A stretch of 64,000 bases of DNA from Maribacter forsetii DSM 18668 (GTDB lineage Bacteria > Bacteroidota > Bacteroidia > Flavobacteriales > Flavobacteriaceae): positions 3,224,001 to 3,288,000 of the forward strand of contig NZ_JQLH01000001.1 in assembly GCF_000744105.1 (NCBI RefSeq), in the 5' to 3' direction. Below, one piece after another: positions 48,038 through 57,387 of this stretch (positions are counted from its first letter, which is position 1; each line of letters opens with the position of its first letter). The notes beneath the pieces were generated by a model, which was given only the letters and a program-made list of their open reading frames with translations, was not told the DNA's origin and searched no databases. The translations under genes and the position numbers were made by a program.

Positions 48038-51000
48038 TTATAATTTCTTTATCAATATTTTCTGTTGGAATTCGACACCAAAGGAATCTGTCGTCTTAAC
48101 AAAATAAACTCCATCGGGCATTTCCTGAACATTTATAGGAGTACCTCTTTCATCTATAAGTCCGCCATTAATCATCTGCACCAATCTACCTGTTACATCG
48201 AATATTTGAATCTCACCTACAGTCGTGGGTCGATCGAAATTTATCGATGTTTCGTAAACGGCAGGGTTCGGGTAAATTACCATATCGTTATTAAGCTCCC
48301 CGATTGTCCTGGAGGTTATATATGATCCCGGCAGATACTGTATCAACGTCGCCTTGGTGGCCGTGGAACTGTCGTCCACATATTGTGATATTCCGCCGCG
48401 TCCGCGCAGATGGATGCTCACAAGATCGCTGTTGCCGTCACTGTACACCTGCACACGGAGCGCATCCGCCTCGATAGGGTACTGATCCCCACCGCCCCAT
48501 TCATAGATGCCAGAGTCGATCCAGCCGCCACGACCCTCTTCCAGAACGGTCCATATACCGTTGCGTTCATAGGATATACGCCACATCGAGTTCGGCTGGG
48601 GCTGGTTCGGGTACGTTCCGCCGAAGGTGATATAATTGATCCGCTTGGTACTGGACCAGTCCACCTGCCAACGGAAACCGTCATCCGCACCGGGACGGCC
48701 CAGGTTGTCCTTATAGGCAACACCGTATTCGTTGAAACGCGTAGGCGTGTAATAATTGTCCGCCACGGGGTCGTAGAGGATGACCTCCATAGTTCCACGG
48801 CCTCCGTTGACCGTGCCGCCAAGGACAGCATCCTCTGCCAGCGCCAGGTTGATATCAGAATCGGGAACGTTGAACTCTCCAGATACATCCACTACCTCGA
48901 CACGCCTGATCACTTCCTCCGATCGGTTCGTACCATCGGTGGAACTATATACGATATCGTAACTGCCCGCAACGTCCATAAAGGAACTCGAGTCTATGTC
49001 AACCGGTGATCCGTCATCCGTCGTAGCACCAAGCTCCGTATAGCCCTCGCCCAGCTCTATCACCTGGGGGTTCGCCCCGTTAAGCGTGATCACAGGCGCG
49101 GTCGTGTCGATAACATCCACTACCCTGACCACATCTTCCGATTCGTTGATCCCGTCGGTGGAACTGTAAACAATATTATAACTGTCCACAACGTCCATAA
49201 AGGAACTCGAGTCTATGTCTACCGGTGATCCGTCATCCGTCGTTGCACCAAGCTCGGTATAGCCCTCGCCAAGCTCTATCACCTGGGGGTTCGCTCCATT
49301 CAAAGTGATCACAGGCGCGGTCGTGTCCGGACCATGGTCGCCCGGCAGATACTGTATCAACGTCGCCTTGGTGGCCGTGGAACTGTCGTCCACAGACCCC
49401 GATATTCCGCCGCGCCCGCGCAGATGGATGCTCACAAGATCGTTGTTGCCGTCGCTGTACACCTGCACTCGGAGCGCATCCGCCTCGATAGGGTACTGAT
49501 CCCCACCGCCCCATTCATAGATGCCAGAGTCGATCCAGCCGCCACGACCCTCTTCCAGAACGGTCCATGTCCCGTTGCGCAGATAGGATATGCGCCACAT
49601 GGAATTAGGTTGTGGCTGGTTAGGGTACGTACCGCCGAAAGTAATATAATTGATTCGCTTGGGACTAGACCAGTCTACCTGCCAACGGAATCCGTCATCC
49701 GCTGCGGGACGACCAAGGTTCTCCCTATATGCAACACCGTACTCATTGAAACGTATGGGCGTATAATAATCGTCCGCAACGGGATCGTATAAAATAGCAT
49801 CTACCGTTCCCCTACCTTCACCTACACTACCACTAATCGATGCATCATCTACCAGACCAAGGTTGATAGCTGGATCCGCTTGGTTCCAATCTATAGATGT
49901 TTCCACCACCTCTACCGTTCTTATAACTTCCTCAGAATCATTTATTCCATCCGTAGCGCTATATATGATATCGTAACTACCAACGGCATCAACGAAGGCA
50001 CTGGAGTCTACACTGACAGGTGAACCGTCATCCGTCGTTGCGCCCAGTTCGGAATACCCCTCGCCCAACTCTATTACCTGCGGGTCCGCTCCGTTCAACG
50101 TTATTACCGGTGCTGTCGTATCAACTGAACTTATAACATTTACTATGCGGATCACTTCCTCAGAATCGTTTATTCCATCCGTAGCGCTATATATGATACC
50201 GTAACTACCAACGGCATCAACGAAGGCACTGGAGTCTATATTGACAGGTGAACCGTCATCCGTCGTTGCGCCCAATTCGAAATATCCCTCTCCCAACTCT
50301 ATTATCTGTGGGTCCGCTCCGTTCAACGTTATTACCGGCGCCACCGTATCCGGACCGTGGTCGCCCGGAAGATACTGTATCAATGTGGCCTTGGTGGCCG
50401 TTCCGCTATCGTTGTTATATGTAGATATACCGCCGCGCCCACGTAAATGGATACTTACCAGATCGCTGTTACCGTCGCTATAGACCTGTACTCGAAGTGC
50501 ATCGGCCTCGATAGGAAACTGAGTACCTCCGCCCCATTCATAGATTCCCGAATCGATCCAGCCTCCCTTGCCCTCTTCCAGTACTGCCCAGCTACCATTG
50601 CGCAGATAGGATATGCGCCACATGGAATTAGGTTGTGGCTGGTTAGGGTACGTACCGCCGAAAGTAATATAATTGATTCGCTTGGGACTAGACCAGTCTA
50701 CCTGCCAACGGAATCCGTCATCTGCTGCGGGACGACCAAGGTTCTCCCTATATGCAACACCGTACTCATTGAAACGTATGGGCGTATAATAATCGTCCGC
50801 AACGGGATCGTATAAAATAGCATCTACCGTTCCCCTACCACCGGTCACACTACCGCTTAAAACCGCATCTTCCAATAGTGCAAGGTTCACATCAGAATCA
50901 GGAGCGTTGAAAATTATATCCGTAGGTTCAAATTCTAGTTGATTTATCCATTCCTCCAATAGAGCAACTCCTTTTTTATCTATTTTTTGTTTCGCTATTG

Positions 51001-53329
51001 GCGGCATCATTGTTCCTGGAACTAAATTATTTGTCCTATGGTAAATTTGAGACTTTGACGCATTCCCTGGATATATAATTTTTTGATCAGAATCCAACCC
51101 TTCTATAGGTTCATTTACTCCTGAAGTCATCAAACGTGTTTCCGCGAAGGTGTTTACTAATCTTAAATCAAAAACTGGACGAATGTTATTATCCGGTTGA
51201 TGACAATAAGCACAATTTAAATCTAAATATGAACGAGCCTTATCTTCTAAACTAGCATTTTGATCATCTATGGATTTATATGTAAGGAAATTCGAAATAT
51301 CCGAATCAGTGATAGAACGATTTAAAATACCCAAATAACTTAACGTTACCAGTTGATTGCCCTGTATACCATCAGGAGTATGTTTCGAATAATCAAAAGT
51401 GCTATTTAAGTAACGTGTTCTTGTCCCCAAAGTTCCTTGTGAAGCTTCATTGTGACAGTTTAGACAATCGTTCAAGGAGGGGTATGTCCAAATTTCGGTA
51501 CGCGTTCCGCCGCCTACTTCAGTAATAGCAATCTGTTCGTAATCACCAGTATTCATATTAACGAGGTAAGCTTCCGTTTGTTCTTGATTCCATTTATAGG
51601 ACAAATAAGTCCAATCACCATTTGTATTTTTAATAGAAAATCTAGTTTCTACTTTTTTCGTAATTGCTGGATTATTTTCATTTATAGGATAATCAAAATG
51701 CTTAATTAAAACAGATCCAACTGGAAATACCCATGTTCCATCTTCTGAAAATTGCACCTGTTCTTCAAGAGAATTGTAATCACCATTGTTTGGTATAGCC
51801 ATCCAACGTTTTTTATACGCGCCGTCAGACCAAAAAGAATCTATTAAGTCATATGGCACAAAACCATCTGTTACCGTAAGATTATCTAAATCTGTAAAAG
51901 CACCTGTTTGCGATAGCAATTGTGGCATATTACCTTCTGTTCCAGGTGCTACAAAACGATATAATGAAACATTATGACCCTGTACCAAATAGTAAATATT
52001 ACCATCTGTACCTTCTCCAAAAGAAATTGGTCTTTTAGGAAGAGTTCCTATTGCTTCATAGCTTCCACTATTGACATCTACTGAAAGAATTTTTCTGGTA
52101 ACCCAGTCAGCAGTAATAAACTTTCCTATAAATGAGGTATATACCGCCCCCCTATATACGTTACCTCCTATAATAGAACCAGCATCTGTTCTAGAAAATG
52201 CAGTCAAAGGAGTCTCATGAGACATATTATTTAGCATTTCGATATTACACTGATTAAAGGGCCCAGGAACTAAACCCTCCCAAACAGGCCACCCATAATT
52301 CTTTCCCTTAGAAACAATATTTATTTCATCATGTGTACTTTGACCTACTTCTCCTATATATAACTCTCCTGTTTGAGAATCTTTACTCATTCTATGGGGA
52401 CTTCGATTACCTATTGTGTAATACTCTTCAAAGTTATTACCAGATGTGCTTAGAAAAGGGTTATCGTTGGGTATCCAATATAAATGACCTGTTAATTCAT
52501 CAGTTTTACCTGCATTGGCTGGCATTGTCCGCCTAGGTGGATGACTTTTAGATTCATCCATATCTACGTCAATGCGTAGCACTCCTCCATCAAGATTGTC
52601 AATTATATTTTGGGCATTGACAGCCCTACCTTGCTCACCAGTGGCTATATAAAGAAATCCATCACTTCCAAATTCCATAGCACCACCTCTATGAGTTGTA
52701 TTCAACATACGACGACGCATCATACGTTCTCTAGAATTTGAAATTAAAACCATATTCGAAGGGTTTACTTCAAACCGATCTAAATGAATATAGTTTCCAT
52801 GAAAATTAGCGAGATTACAGCCATAGGTGCCAGTACCACCACTATTTAAAGTGTTATCTCCAGTCTCAGACTCTGTAGTATAATAAATGTATACATAATT
52901 ATTTCCTTCTGAACCAAAATTTGGGTGAATTTCCAACCCTAATAAACCACCATCCCATACTTCAAGATTTGGAGTTACAGCATCACCAATTTCATTTGAA
53001 AAGTCCACTAAAAGGTTTTTAACGGAAGTATCTTGGCTATCATCAATCCAAAAGATTTTACCATCTAATTGCCCTATCACGATACGTGTTTGCCCTGGAA
53101 CTACCGTATAGGTTAATGGCCAGTCAAATCTTATGTTGGGATAAGCTATCTCATAAGGATCTCCCTCAAGTTTAACATCTGGGAAATTACCATTTAGAAA
53201 AGTACCAATTGGTTTTGTTTCTGTGAGACCTGGTCCAAAAAACATAGAACCGAAACTCATAGACATTGAAATTACAACTAGACCAGCAACTATCTTAAAC
53301 CATTGACTTAACCCCCTATATATTTTCAT
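48038..53329 (-). CDS. Secreted PQQ-type sugar dehydrogenase-like propeller fused to diheme cytochrome c, repeats and T9SS domain
   Basis: 1763 residues with an N-terminal hydrophobic signal (about 10-28). Residues about 60-480 resemble a glucose/sorbosone dehydrogenase beta-propeller (LLGLEIHPNF, GPHRMSKDSQTGELYIGEVGQ-like blocks). Residues about 490-790 match the diheme cytochrome type seen beside such propellers, with haem sites CLNCH (near 620) and CAYCH (near 705) and a Met-rich PGTMMPP near 760 as possible ligand. Three 183-aa modules follow (about 806-990, 1146-1333 and 1483-1668) with Ig-like DUF5011 repeats between, and a T9SS type A sorting domain at about 1680-1763 (YPNPAVYETS, DVTGRLV, GVYFVKT). 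The role is inferred: oxidation of a sugar or aldehyde with electrons passed via the haems, at the cell surface. Partners are unknown. Confidence 0.85.
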   Translation of the reverse strand: MKIYRGLSQWFKIVAGLVVISMSMSFGSMFFGPGLTETKPIGTFLNGNFPDVKLEGDPYEIAYPNIRFDWPLTYTVVPGQTRIVIGQLDGKIFWIDDSQDTSVKNLLVDFSNEIGDAVTPNLEVWDGGLLGLEIHPNFGSEGNNYVYIYYTTESETGDNTLNSGGTGTYGCNLANFHGNYIHLDRFEVNPSNMVLISNSRERMMRRRMLNTTHRGGAMEFGSDGFLYIATGEQGRAVNAQNIIDNLDGGVLRIDVDMDESKSHPPRRTMPANAGKTDELTGHLYWIPNDNPFLSTSGNNFEEYYTIGNRSPHRMSKDSQTGELYIGEVGQSTHDEINIVSKGKNYGWPVWEGLVPGPFNQCNIEMLNNMSHETPLTAFSRTDAGSIIGGNVYRGAVYTSFIGKFITADWVTRKILSVDVNSGSYEAIGTLPKRPISFGEGTDGNIYYLVQGHNVSLYRFVAPGTEGNMPQLLSQTGAFTDLDNLTVTDGFVPYDLIDSFWSDGAYKKRWMAIPNNGDYNSLEEQVQFSEDGTWVFPVGSVLIKHFDYPINENNPAITKKVETRFSIKNTNGDWTYLSYKWNQEQTEAYLVNMNTGDYEQIAITEVGGGTRTEIWTYPSLNDCLNCHNEASQGTLGTRTRYLNSTFDYSKHTPDGIQGNQLVTLSYLGILNRSITDSDISNFLTYKSIDDQNASLEDKARSYLDLNCAYCHQPDNNIRPVFDLRLVNTFAETRLMTSGVNEPIEGLDSDQKIIYPGNASKSQIYHRTNNLVPGTMMPPIAKQKIDKKGVALLEEWINQLEFEPTDIIFNAPDSDVNLALLEDAVLSGSVTGGRGTVDAILYDPVADDYYTPIRFNEYGVAYRENLGRPAADDGFRWQVDWSSPKRINYITFGGTYPNQPQPNSMWRISYLRNGSWAVLEEGKGGWIDSGIYEWGGGTQFPIEADALRVQVYSDGNSDLVSIHLRGRGGISTYNNDSGTATKATLIQYLPGDHGPDTVAPVITLNGADPQIIELGEGYFELGATTDDGSPVNIDSSAFVDAVGSYGIIYSATDGINDSEEVIRIVNVISSVDTTAPVITLNGADPQVIELGEGYSELGATTDDGSPVSVDSSAFVDAVGSYDIIYSATDGINDSEEVIRTVEVVETSIDWNQADPAINLGLVDDASISGSVGEGRGTVDAILYDPVADDYYTPIRFNEYGVAYRENLGRPAADDGFRWQVDWSSPKRINYITFGGTYPNQPQPNSMWRISYLRNGTWTVLEEGRGGWIDSGIYEWGGGDQYPIEADALRVQVYSDGNNDLVSIHLRGRGGISGSVDDSSTATKATLIQYLPGDHGPDTTAPVITLNGANPQVIELGEGYTELGATTDDGSPVDIDSSSFMDVVDSYNIVYSSTDGINESEDVVRVVDVIDTTAPVITLNGANPQVIELGEGYTELGATTDDGSPVDIDSSSFMDVAGSYDIVYSSTDGTNRSEEVIRRVEVVDVSGEFNVPDSDINLALAEDAVLGGTVNGGRGTMEVILYDPVADNYYTPTRFNEYGVAYKDNLGRPGADDGFRWQVDWSSTKRINYITFGGTYPNQPQPNSMWRISYERNGIWTVLEEGRGGWIDSGIYEWGGGDQYPIEADALRVQVYSDGNSDLVSIHLRGRGGISQYVDDSSTATKATLIQYLPGSYITSRTIGELNNDMVIYPNPAVYETSINFDRPTTVGEIQIFDVTGRLVQMINGGLIDERGTPINVQEMPDGVYFVKTTDSFGVEFQQKILIKKL
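48330..48878 (-). repeat. 183-aa surface module, copy B3 (cytochrome protein)
   Basis: Same module as A1-A3, GC-rich, last copy before the T9SS sorting domain. It is 1014 bases from B2, exactly the A1 to A2 spacing, which indicates that a 1014-base unit was copied between the two genes. Confidence 0.85.
49344..49892 (-). repeat. 183-aa surface module, copy B2
   Basis: The downstream half matches the GC-rich family of A1, A2 and B3, while the upstream half (about 49600-49890) matches copy B1, so this copy is a mosaic. The upstream edge begins IDWNQADPAINLGLV rather than the usual PDSD. Confidence 0.85.
50367..50915 (-). repeat. 183-aa surface module, copy B1
   Basis: First copy in the cytochrome protein, directly after the diheme region. 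More diverged and less GC-rich than B3; PDSDVNLALLEDAVLSG and RNGSWAVLEEG variants are visible. Confidence 0.85.
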
Positions 53330-53603
53330 TTAAGTATATTTAACAGCTATCCATCAACAATAATCGATTGTTAACAAACACCATATGAAACATTAAAAAA
53401 GTAGGGGAAATCTATTAATCTATTGACTCTATTAAAATTACGACAGTATTGGATTAACGAAAAATTAACATCTGAAAACCAGATAAAACACTTAAAAAGT
53501 CGATAAACGACAGCTTTGGTAATGAATATAAGGAAAGTTAAAATTCAATTAGAAAGCAGAACTTCTTTCTATATTAGTTTTATAACATAATTCTTCTAAA
53601 ACT

Positions 53604-54134
53604 CTATACATGCTTCCCCTCCACCCCATCAAAAAAAGCATGATATTTTTTAAAATCGGCTTCTTTATCTTCTGTTGGGATAAGAGGTTCTGATAATTTT
53701 ATTTCTTTTTTGCCATAGTCAAAGGCAACTAGTACTATGGGTACATTAGCAGTTTTAGCTATATAGTAGAATCCTGTTTTCCATTTTTCTACTTTCTTTC
53801 GTGTGCCTTCAGGAGAAAGTGCCAGCCTAAACTTTTTTCTTTCACTGAATATGGCTGCTGTAGCTTTTACCGTATCGCTATTTTTTGTTCTATCAATTGG
53901 AGCACCACCTGTCCACCTAAAAAACCAACCAAAAGGGGCTTTAAACAGGCTTTTCTTTCCAACATAGTTTATTTCTTCTTGCCAAACGGCTCGTATTAAC
54001 AACCCCAAGAGAAAATCCCACCAACTAGTATGTGGCACTACAATAGCAACAAACTTATCTAGATGTGAAGGGAATTCACCATTAAGTTTCCACCCTAGCA
54101 TTTTAAAATATATAAATTTTGCTATTTGCTGCAT
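53604..54134 (-). CDS. 1-acyl-glycerol-3-phosphate acyltransferase-like protein
   Basis: 176 residues, short relative to full PlsC but with both key blocks: HTSWWD (the HX4D acyltransferase motif, near residue 35) and PEGTR near 108. These catalyse acyl transfer to lysophosphatidate or another acceptor. No N-terminal membrane helix is obvious. It lies 58 bases downstream of the KdnB-like gene on the same strand. The 274 bases between it and the cytochrome protein gene (53330-53603) hold no recognisable element. Confidence 0.8.
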   Translation of the reverse strand: MQQIAKFIYFKMLGWKLNGEFPSHLDKFVAIVVPHTSWWDFLLGLLIRAVWQEEINYVGKKSLFKAPFGWFFRWTGGAPIDRTKNSDTVKATAAIFSERKKFRLALSPEGTRKKVEKWKTGFYYIAKTANVPIVLVAFDYGKKEIKLSEPLIPTEDKEADFKKYHAFFDGVEGKHV

Positions 54135-54192
54135 AAGACTAAGATGTAGGCTATGATATTAATTAACCTACTGATTAAATAAATGAAATAAA

Positions 54193-55326
54193 CTATATTT
54201 TTTGATAAATAGCCTTTAGCTTTTCGGGAGTAATGATTAATTTCCATTCTTCCCCTAACGCATTTTCCCATAAAGGTTCCATACCCATAGCAACAGAAAT
54301 CATAGTATCCATTTCTGCTGTTGTCAATTTTGAGCATACCTGTTTTGGTAATACTATATTATGTTTCTTAAGCATTTTGTTGAACACCTCCACTCCTTCT
54401 GGATAAAACTCTTCTAAATATTGAAAAACAAGACAATTACCTATTCCGTGCTTTACACCTAAAACGTAACCCAAACCATAACTCATAGCATGTGCTACGC
54501 CAACTTGTGAATATGCAATACTCATACCACCATGCCAAGATGCCATCATAAGCTTCTCTCTACTTTCCGATTCTTCTATATCCTCTAAAAATACTTCTTT
54601 GCAAAGTTCTAATGATTTCTCACCATAACTTTGACTAAAAGCATTTAGAAATGTTCCGTTCAAAGATTCTACACAATGTATATAGCAATCCATACCGGTA
54701 TAAAACCATTGTTCTTTTGATACGCCTTTAGTTAAATCTGGATCTAACAAAACCTGATCAAAAGTGGTATAATCCGAATTTATACCCAGTTTCTTTTCTG
54801 GTCCCATTAACACGGTAGTTCTTGAAACTTCTGCACCGGTTCCACTTATTGTGGGTATACCTACATGGTAAATTGATTGCTTATTCACTAAATCCCAGCC
54901 TTGATATTCTGATGCACTACCTTTATTGGTTAGCATAATAGCCACTGCTTTTGCTAAATCTAATAGCGTACCACCACCAATACCTATAATACCCGATGGC
55001 AATTCGGTGAATTTTTCCTGTATCATTTTAACAAGAGCATCCACTTGTTCTGTTTTGGGCTCTTCTTCTGCAGATATCAGTATAATTTGATCACAAAAAA
55101 TGCTTGGAATCCTACTTATAAGTTCAGTATTCTCAAAAACATCATCTACCAAATAAATCATTGGTGCTTCTGAATGCTTTCTTTTAGGCATTAAAATATC
55201 ACCTAGGGTATTAAAACTTCCTTTTCCATAAACTACTCTTGGCACCATTGGAAAATTTCTAAACTCCTCCGATGCTTTTGTTGGTATTTTCTTCAATGTC
55301 ATTTGTTTATTCACGTCCATCTCCAT
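54193..55326 (-). CDS. kdnB: Iron-containing alcohol dehydrogenase, likely 3-deoxy-manno-octulosonate 8-oxidase (KdnB)
   Basis: 377 residues. The NAD-binding GGGTLLDLAKAVA loop and metal-ligand segments TGMDCYIHCVES and HAMSYGLGYVLGVKHGIGN fit iron-dependent alcohol dehydrogenases. The N-terminus with FPMVPRVVYGKGSFNTLG and the location beside kdsB match KdnB, which oxidises Kdo at C8 in the route to 8-amino-Kdo (Kdo8N), known from Shewanella. KdnA, the partner aminotransferase, is not in this window, so the Kdo8N reading is inference. The start shares one base with the HAD gene stop (TAATG), a coupled pair. Confidence 0.7.
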   Translation of the reverse strand: MEMDVNKQMTLKKIPTKASEEFRNFPMVPRVVYGKGSFNTLGDILMPKRKHSEAPMIYLVDDVFENTELISRIPSIFCDQIILISAEEEPKTEQVDALVKMIQEKFTELPSGIIGIGGGTLLDLAKAVAIMLTNKGSASEYQGWDLVNKQSIYHVGIPTISGTGAEVSRTTVLMGPEKKLGINSDYTTFDQVLLDPDLTKGVSKEQWFYTGMDCYIHCVESLNGTFLNAFSQSYGEKSLELCKEVFLEDIEESESREKLMMASWHGGMSIAYSQVGVAHAMSYGLGYVLGVKHGIGNCLVFQYLEEFYPEGVEVFNKMLKKHNIVLPKQVCSKLTTAEMDTMISVAMGMEPLWENALGEEWKLIITPEKLKAIYQKI

Positions 55327-56024
55327 TACACATATTCCAAAATATCCGTTAGTGCAGAAATTGTCATGTATCCCTTATTCTCTATTGGTCCTTTTACCTC
55401 TTCGTGTTCCCATGTAGTATGAAAGGGTACATGTATGGCACGTGCACCTAATTCTACTAAAGGTAAAACGTCTGATTTCAGAGAATTACCTATCATTAAA
55501 AACTCACTTGGTGCTATTTGCAAATGCTCTAAAAGATCGCTGTAATTCTTTTCCTTTTTATCGCTCAATACTTCTACATGATGAAAATATTCCGATAATC
55601 CTGATCGTTCTAGTTTTCGTTCTTGATCTAAAAGATCTCCTTTTGTCAAGACAATTAATCGGTATTTATCTTTTAAGCTTTTTAAAACATCTTCTACTCC
55701 ATCCAATAATTCTACGGGCTGGGTAATCATATCTTTTCCCAAATCTAATAGTGCACTTATGGTTTTGGATGAAACTTGATTATTAGAAAGTTCTAAAGCA
55801 CATTCTACCATAGAAAGCACAAAACCCTTTATGCCGTATCCGTATAAATCTAAATTCTTTATTTCAGTTCTAAAAAGTTCTTGATCTATCTTATTCTTGG
55901 TTTCGTACTTCTCCAATAAATTGGCAAACTTATCTTCAGTATCTCTAAAGTAAGTCTCATTTACCCACAAGGTATCATCAGCATCAAAACCGATTACATT
56001 AATTCCGTCAAAATTTATTTCCAT
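55326..56024 (-). CDS. HAD-superfamily hydrolase
   Basis: 232 residues. HAD motif I is GFDADDTLW (Asp-x-Asp, about 12-20), motif II VLTKGD is near 126 and the C-terminal GNSLKSDVLP supplies motif IV. A helical cap lies between motifs I and II, as in YjjG/phosphoglycolate phosphatase types. KdsC, the expected Kdo-8-phosphate phosphatase, is shorter and capless, so it is probably not KdsC. It overlaps kdsB by 10 bases upstream and the KdnB-like gene by one base, so it belongs to that operon; a role in Kdo-type sugar maturation is inference. Confidence 0.8.
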   Translation of the reverse strand: MEINFDGINVIGFDADDTLWVNETYFRDTEDKFANLLEKYETKNKIDQELFRTEIKNLDLYGYGIKGFVLSMVECALELSNNQVSSKTISALLDLGKDMITQPVELLDGVEDVLKSLKDKYRLIVLTKGDLLDQERKLERSGLSEYFHHVEVLSDKKEKNYSDLLEHLQIAPSEFLMIGNSLKSDVLPLVELGARAIHVPFHTTWEHEEVKGPIENKGYMTISALTDILEYV

Positions 56025-56743
56025 GCTGCTTGAGCTTTCTTTAAGTCTTCAGGAGTATCAATTTCTATGCCCTGAACATTCGTTTCTACCATTTTAATTT
56101 TTTTGCCATATTCCAAATAGCGAATGGCTTCGATTTTCTCCGTTGCTTCCAATTGCAACATAGGTAACCTTTGAAAATCCATTAAAGCACTTTTTCTAAA
56201 AGCATATATACCTTTGTGCTTATAATATATGGTGTTGTCACTTTTTGCTCTTGGATAAGGTATAGGTGACCTTGAAAAATATAGAGCAAAATCTCTATTA
56301 TCCACTATTACCTTTACCGTATTCGGATTATTGATTTCTTCCTCATCTGAAATTTTCACCATTAGAGAAGCTAAATCAATTTCCTTATGAATATCATCTT
56401 CAAAAACCTTCATCACCCCTTCTAAGCTTTCCCTATCAGTAAAGGGCTCATCGCCTTGCACATTTACGATAATATCGACATCCATCTGCATAACGGCCTC
56501 TGCAATACGATCACTACCACAATCATGCTCTTTTTTACTCATGATCGCCAAGCCACCTGCTTTAACGATGGTATCATAGATAACCTCACTATCTGTAACC
56601 ACATATACTTCATCAAACAATTTGGTATGTACCGCAGCTTGATATGTTCTTAAAATGACCGGTTTACCAGCTAAATCCTGCATTAGCTTCGCAGGAAATC
56701 TTGATGCCGCATAACGGGCAGGTATCATTGCTATTTTCTTCAA
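56015..56743 (-). CDS. kdsB: 3-deoxy-manno-octulosonate cytidylyltransferase
   Basis: 242 residues. MIPARYAASRFPAKLM opens the CMP-Kdo synthetase fold, with CGSDRIAEAV, VQGDEPF and IPYPRAK as further motifs. It activates Kdo, or Kdo8N if KdnB acts before it, with CTP for lipopolysaccharide core synthesis. In Shewanella kdsB accepts Kdo8N and lies with kdnA and kdnB. The gene overlaps the HAD gene by 10 bases and follows DUF4126 by 11 bases. Confidence 0.93.
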   Translation of the reverse strand: MKKIAMIPARYAASRFPAKLMQDLAGKPVILRTYQAAVHTKLFDEVYVVTDSEVIYDTIVKAGGLAIMSKKEHDCGSDRIAEAVMQMDVDIIVNVQGDEPFTDRESLEGVMKVFEDDIHKEIDLASLMVKISDEEEINNPNTVKVIVDNRDFALYFSRSPIPYPRAKSDNTIYYKHKGIYAFRKSALMDFQRLPMLQLEATEKIEAIRYLEYGKKIKMVETNVQGIEIDTPEDLKKAQAAWK

Positions 56744-56754
56744 CTACTTTTATT

Positions 56755-57324
56755 TTATGTTTTTGCCTTTGGTCTTAAGCTTCTGTATATCCTAAAAATG
56801 ACAACCAAAATGATTATGACCAAAACCGCTGCTAAGATAGGTGCAAATATCGACGCGACCGATACTACAGCGGCAGTACCTGTTTCTACCGTAGTAATCA
56901 GCGGATTCGCCAAACCACCTGTTGTGGCAGTAGATGCCAATCTTCCTGTTGCCCCTGCTCCTTTAATCGCCGTAGCTGTACCGCCACCAGCTATAATAGC
57001 CAATGACCACGTTATCACTGGATCTAAATCTGCAACTGTTGAAACCATAACCGCTGTACCTGCTATTGCTGCTAAAGGCACCGCTATACTATCTAATAAA
57101 TTATCGAACCAAGGGATGAAATAGGCAAATATTTCTAATAATGTCGCGACGCCTAAAGTTAAAACCGCTACTAAACTGCCTATCCATTGCCAATTATCGT
57201 TTAGTTCCCATACTCCGAAATATGACGCCAAACTCAAAGCAAATAAGGGTAGAAATACCCTAAAACCCACAGATGCGGCTAATCCTATTCCTAAAAATAT
57301 ACTTAATACCGTATCTGTTGTCAT
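56755..57324 (-). CDS. DUF4126 membrane protein
   Basis: 189 residues, several hydrophobic segments (about 5-30, 45-70, 78-100, 105-125 and 155-180) and a Gly-Ala-Thr-rich middle. It matches the DUF4126 family by composition and length; no function is known. It lies between kdsB and the helicase gene on the same strand and is probably in their transcript. Confidence 0.75.
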   Translation of the reverse strand: MTTDTVLSIFLGIGLAASVGFRVFLPLFALSLASYFGVWELNDNWQWIGSLVAVLTLGVATLLEIFAYFIPWFDNLLDSIAVPLAAIAGTAVMVSTVADLDPVITWSLAIIAGGGTATAIKGAGATGRLASTATTGGLANPLITTVETGTAAVVSVASIFAPILAAVLVIIILVVIFRIYRSLRPKAKT

Positions 57325-57387
57325 ATTCTATTTACTATTATAAGATATTCTTTCCTATAGATCAATAATTACTAAAATAACCTTTTC

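Noticed and set aside
36886..50915. Diversity-generating retroelement acting on the repeats
   Set aside because: Repeats differ in a few scattered codons, but no reverse transcriptase or template/variable pair with adenine-specific changes is seen.
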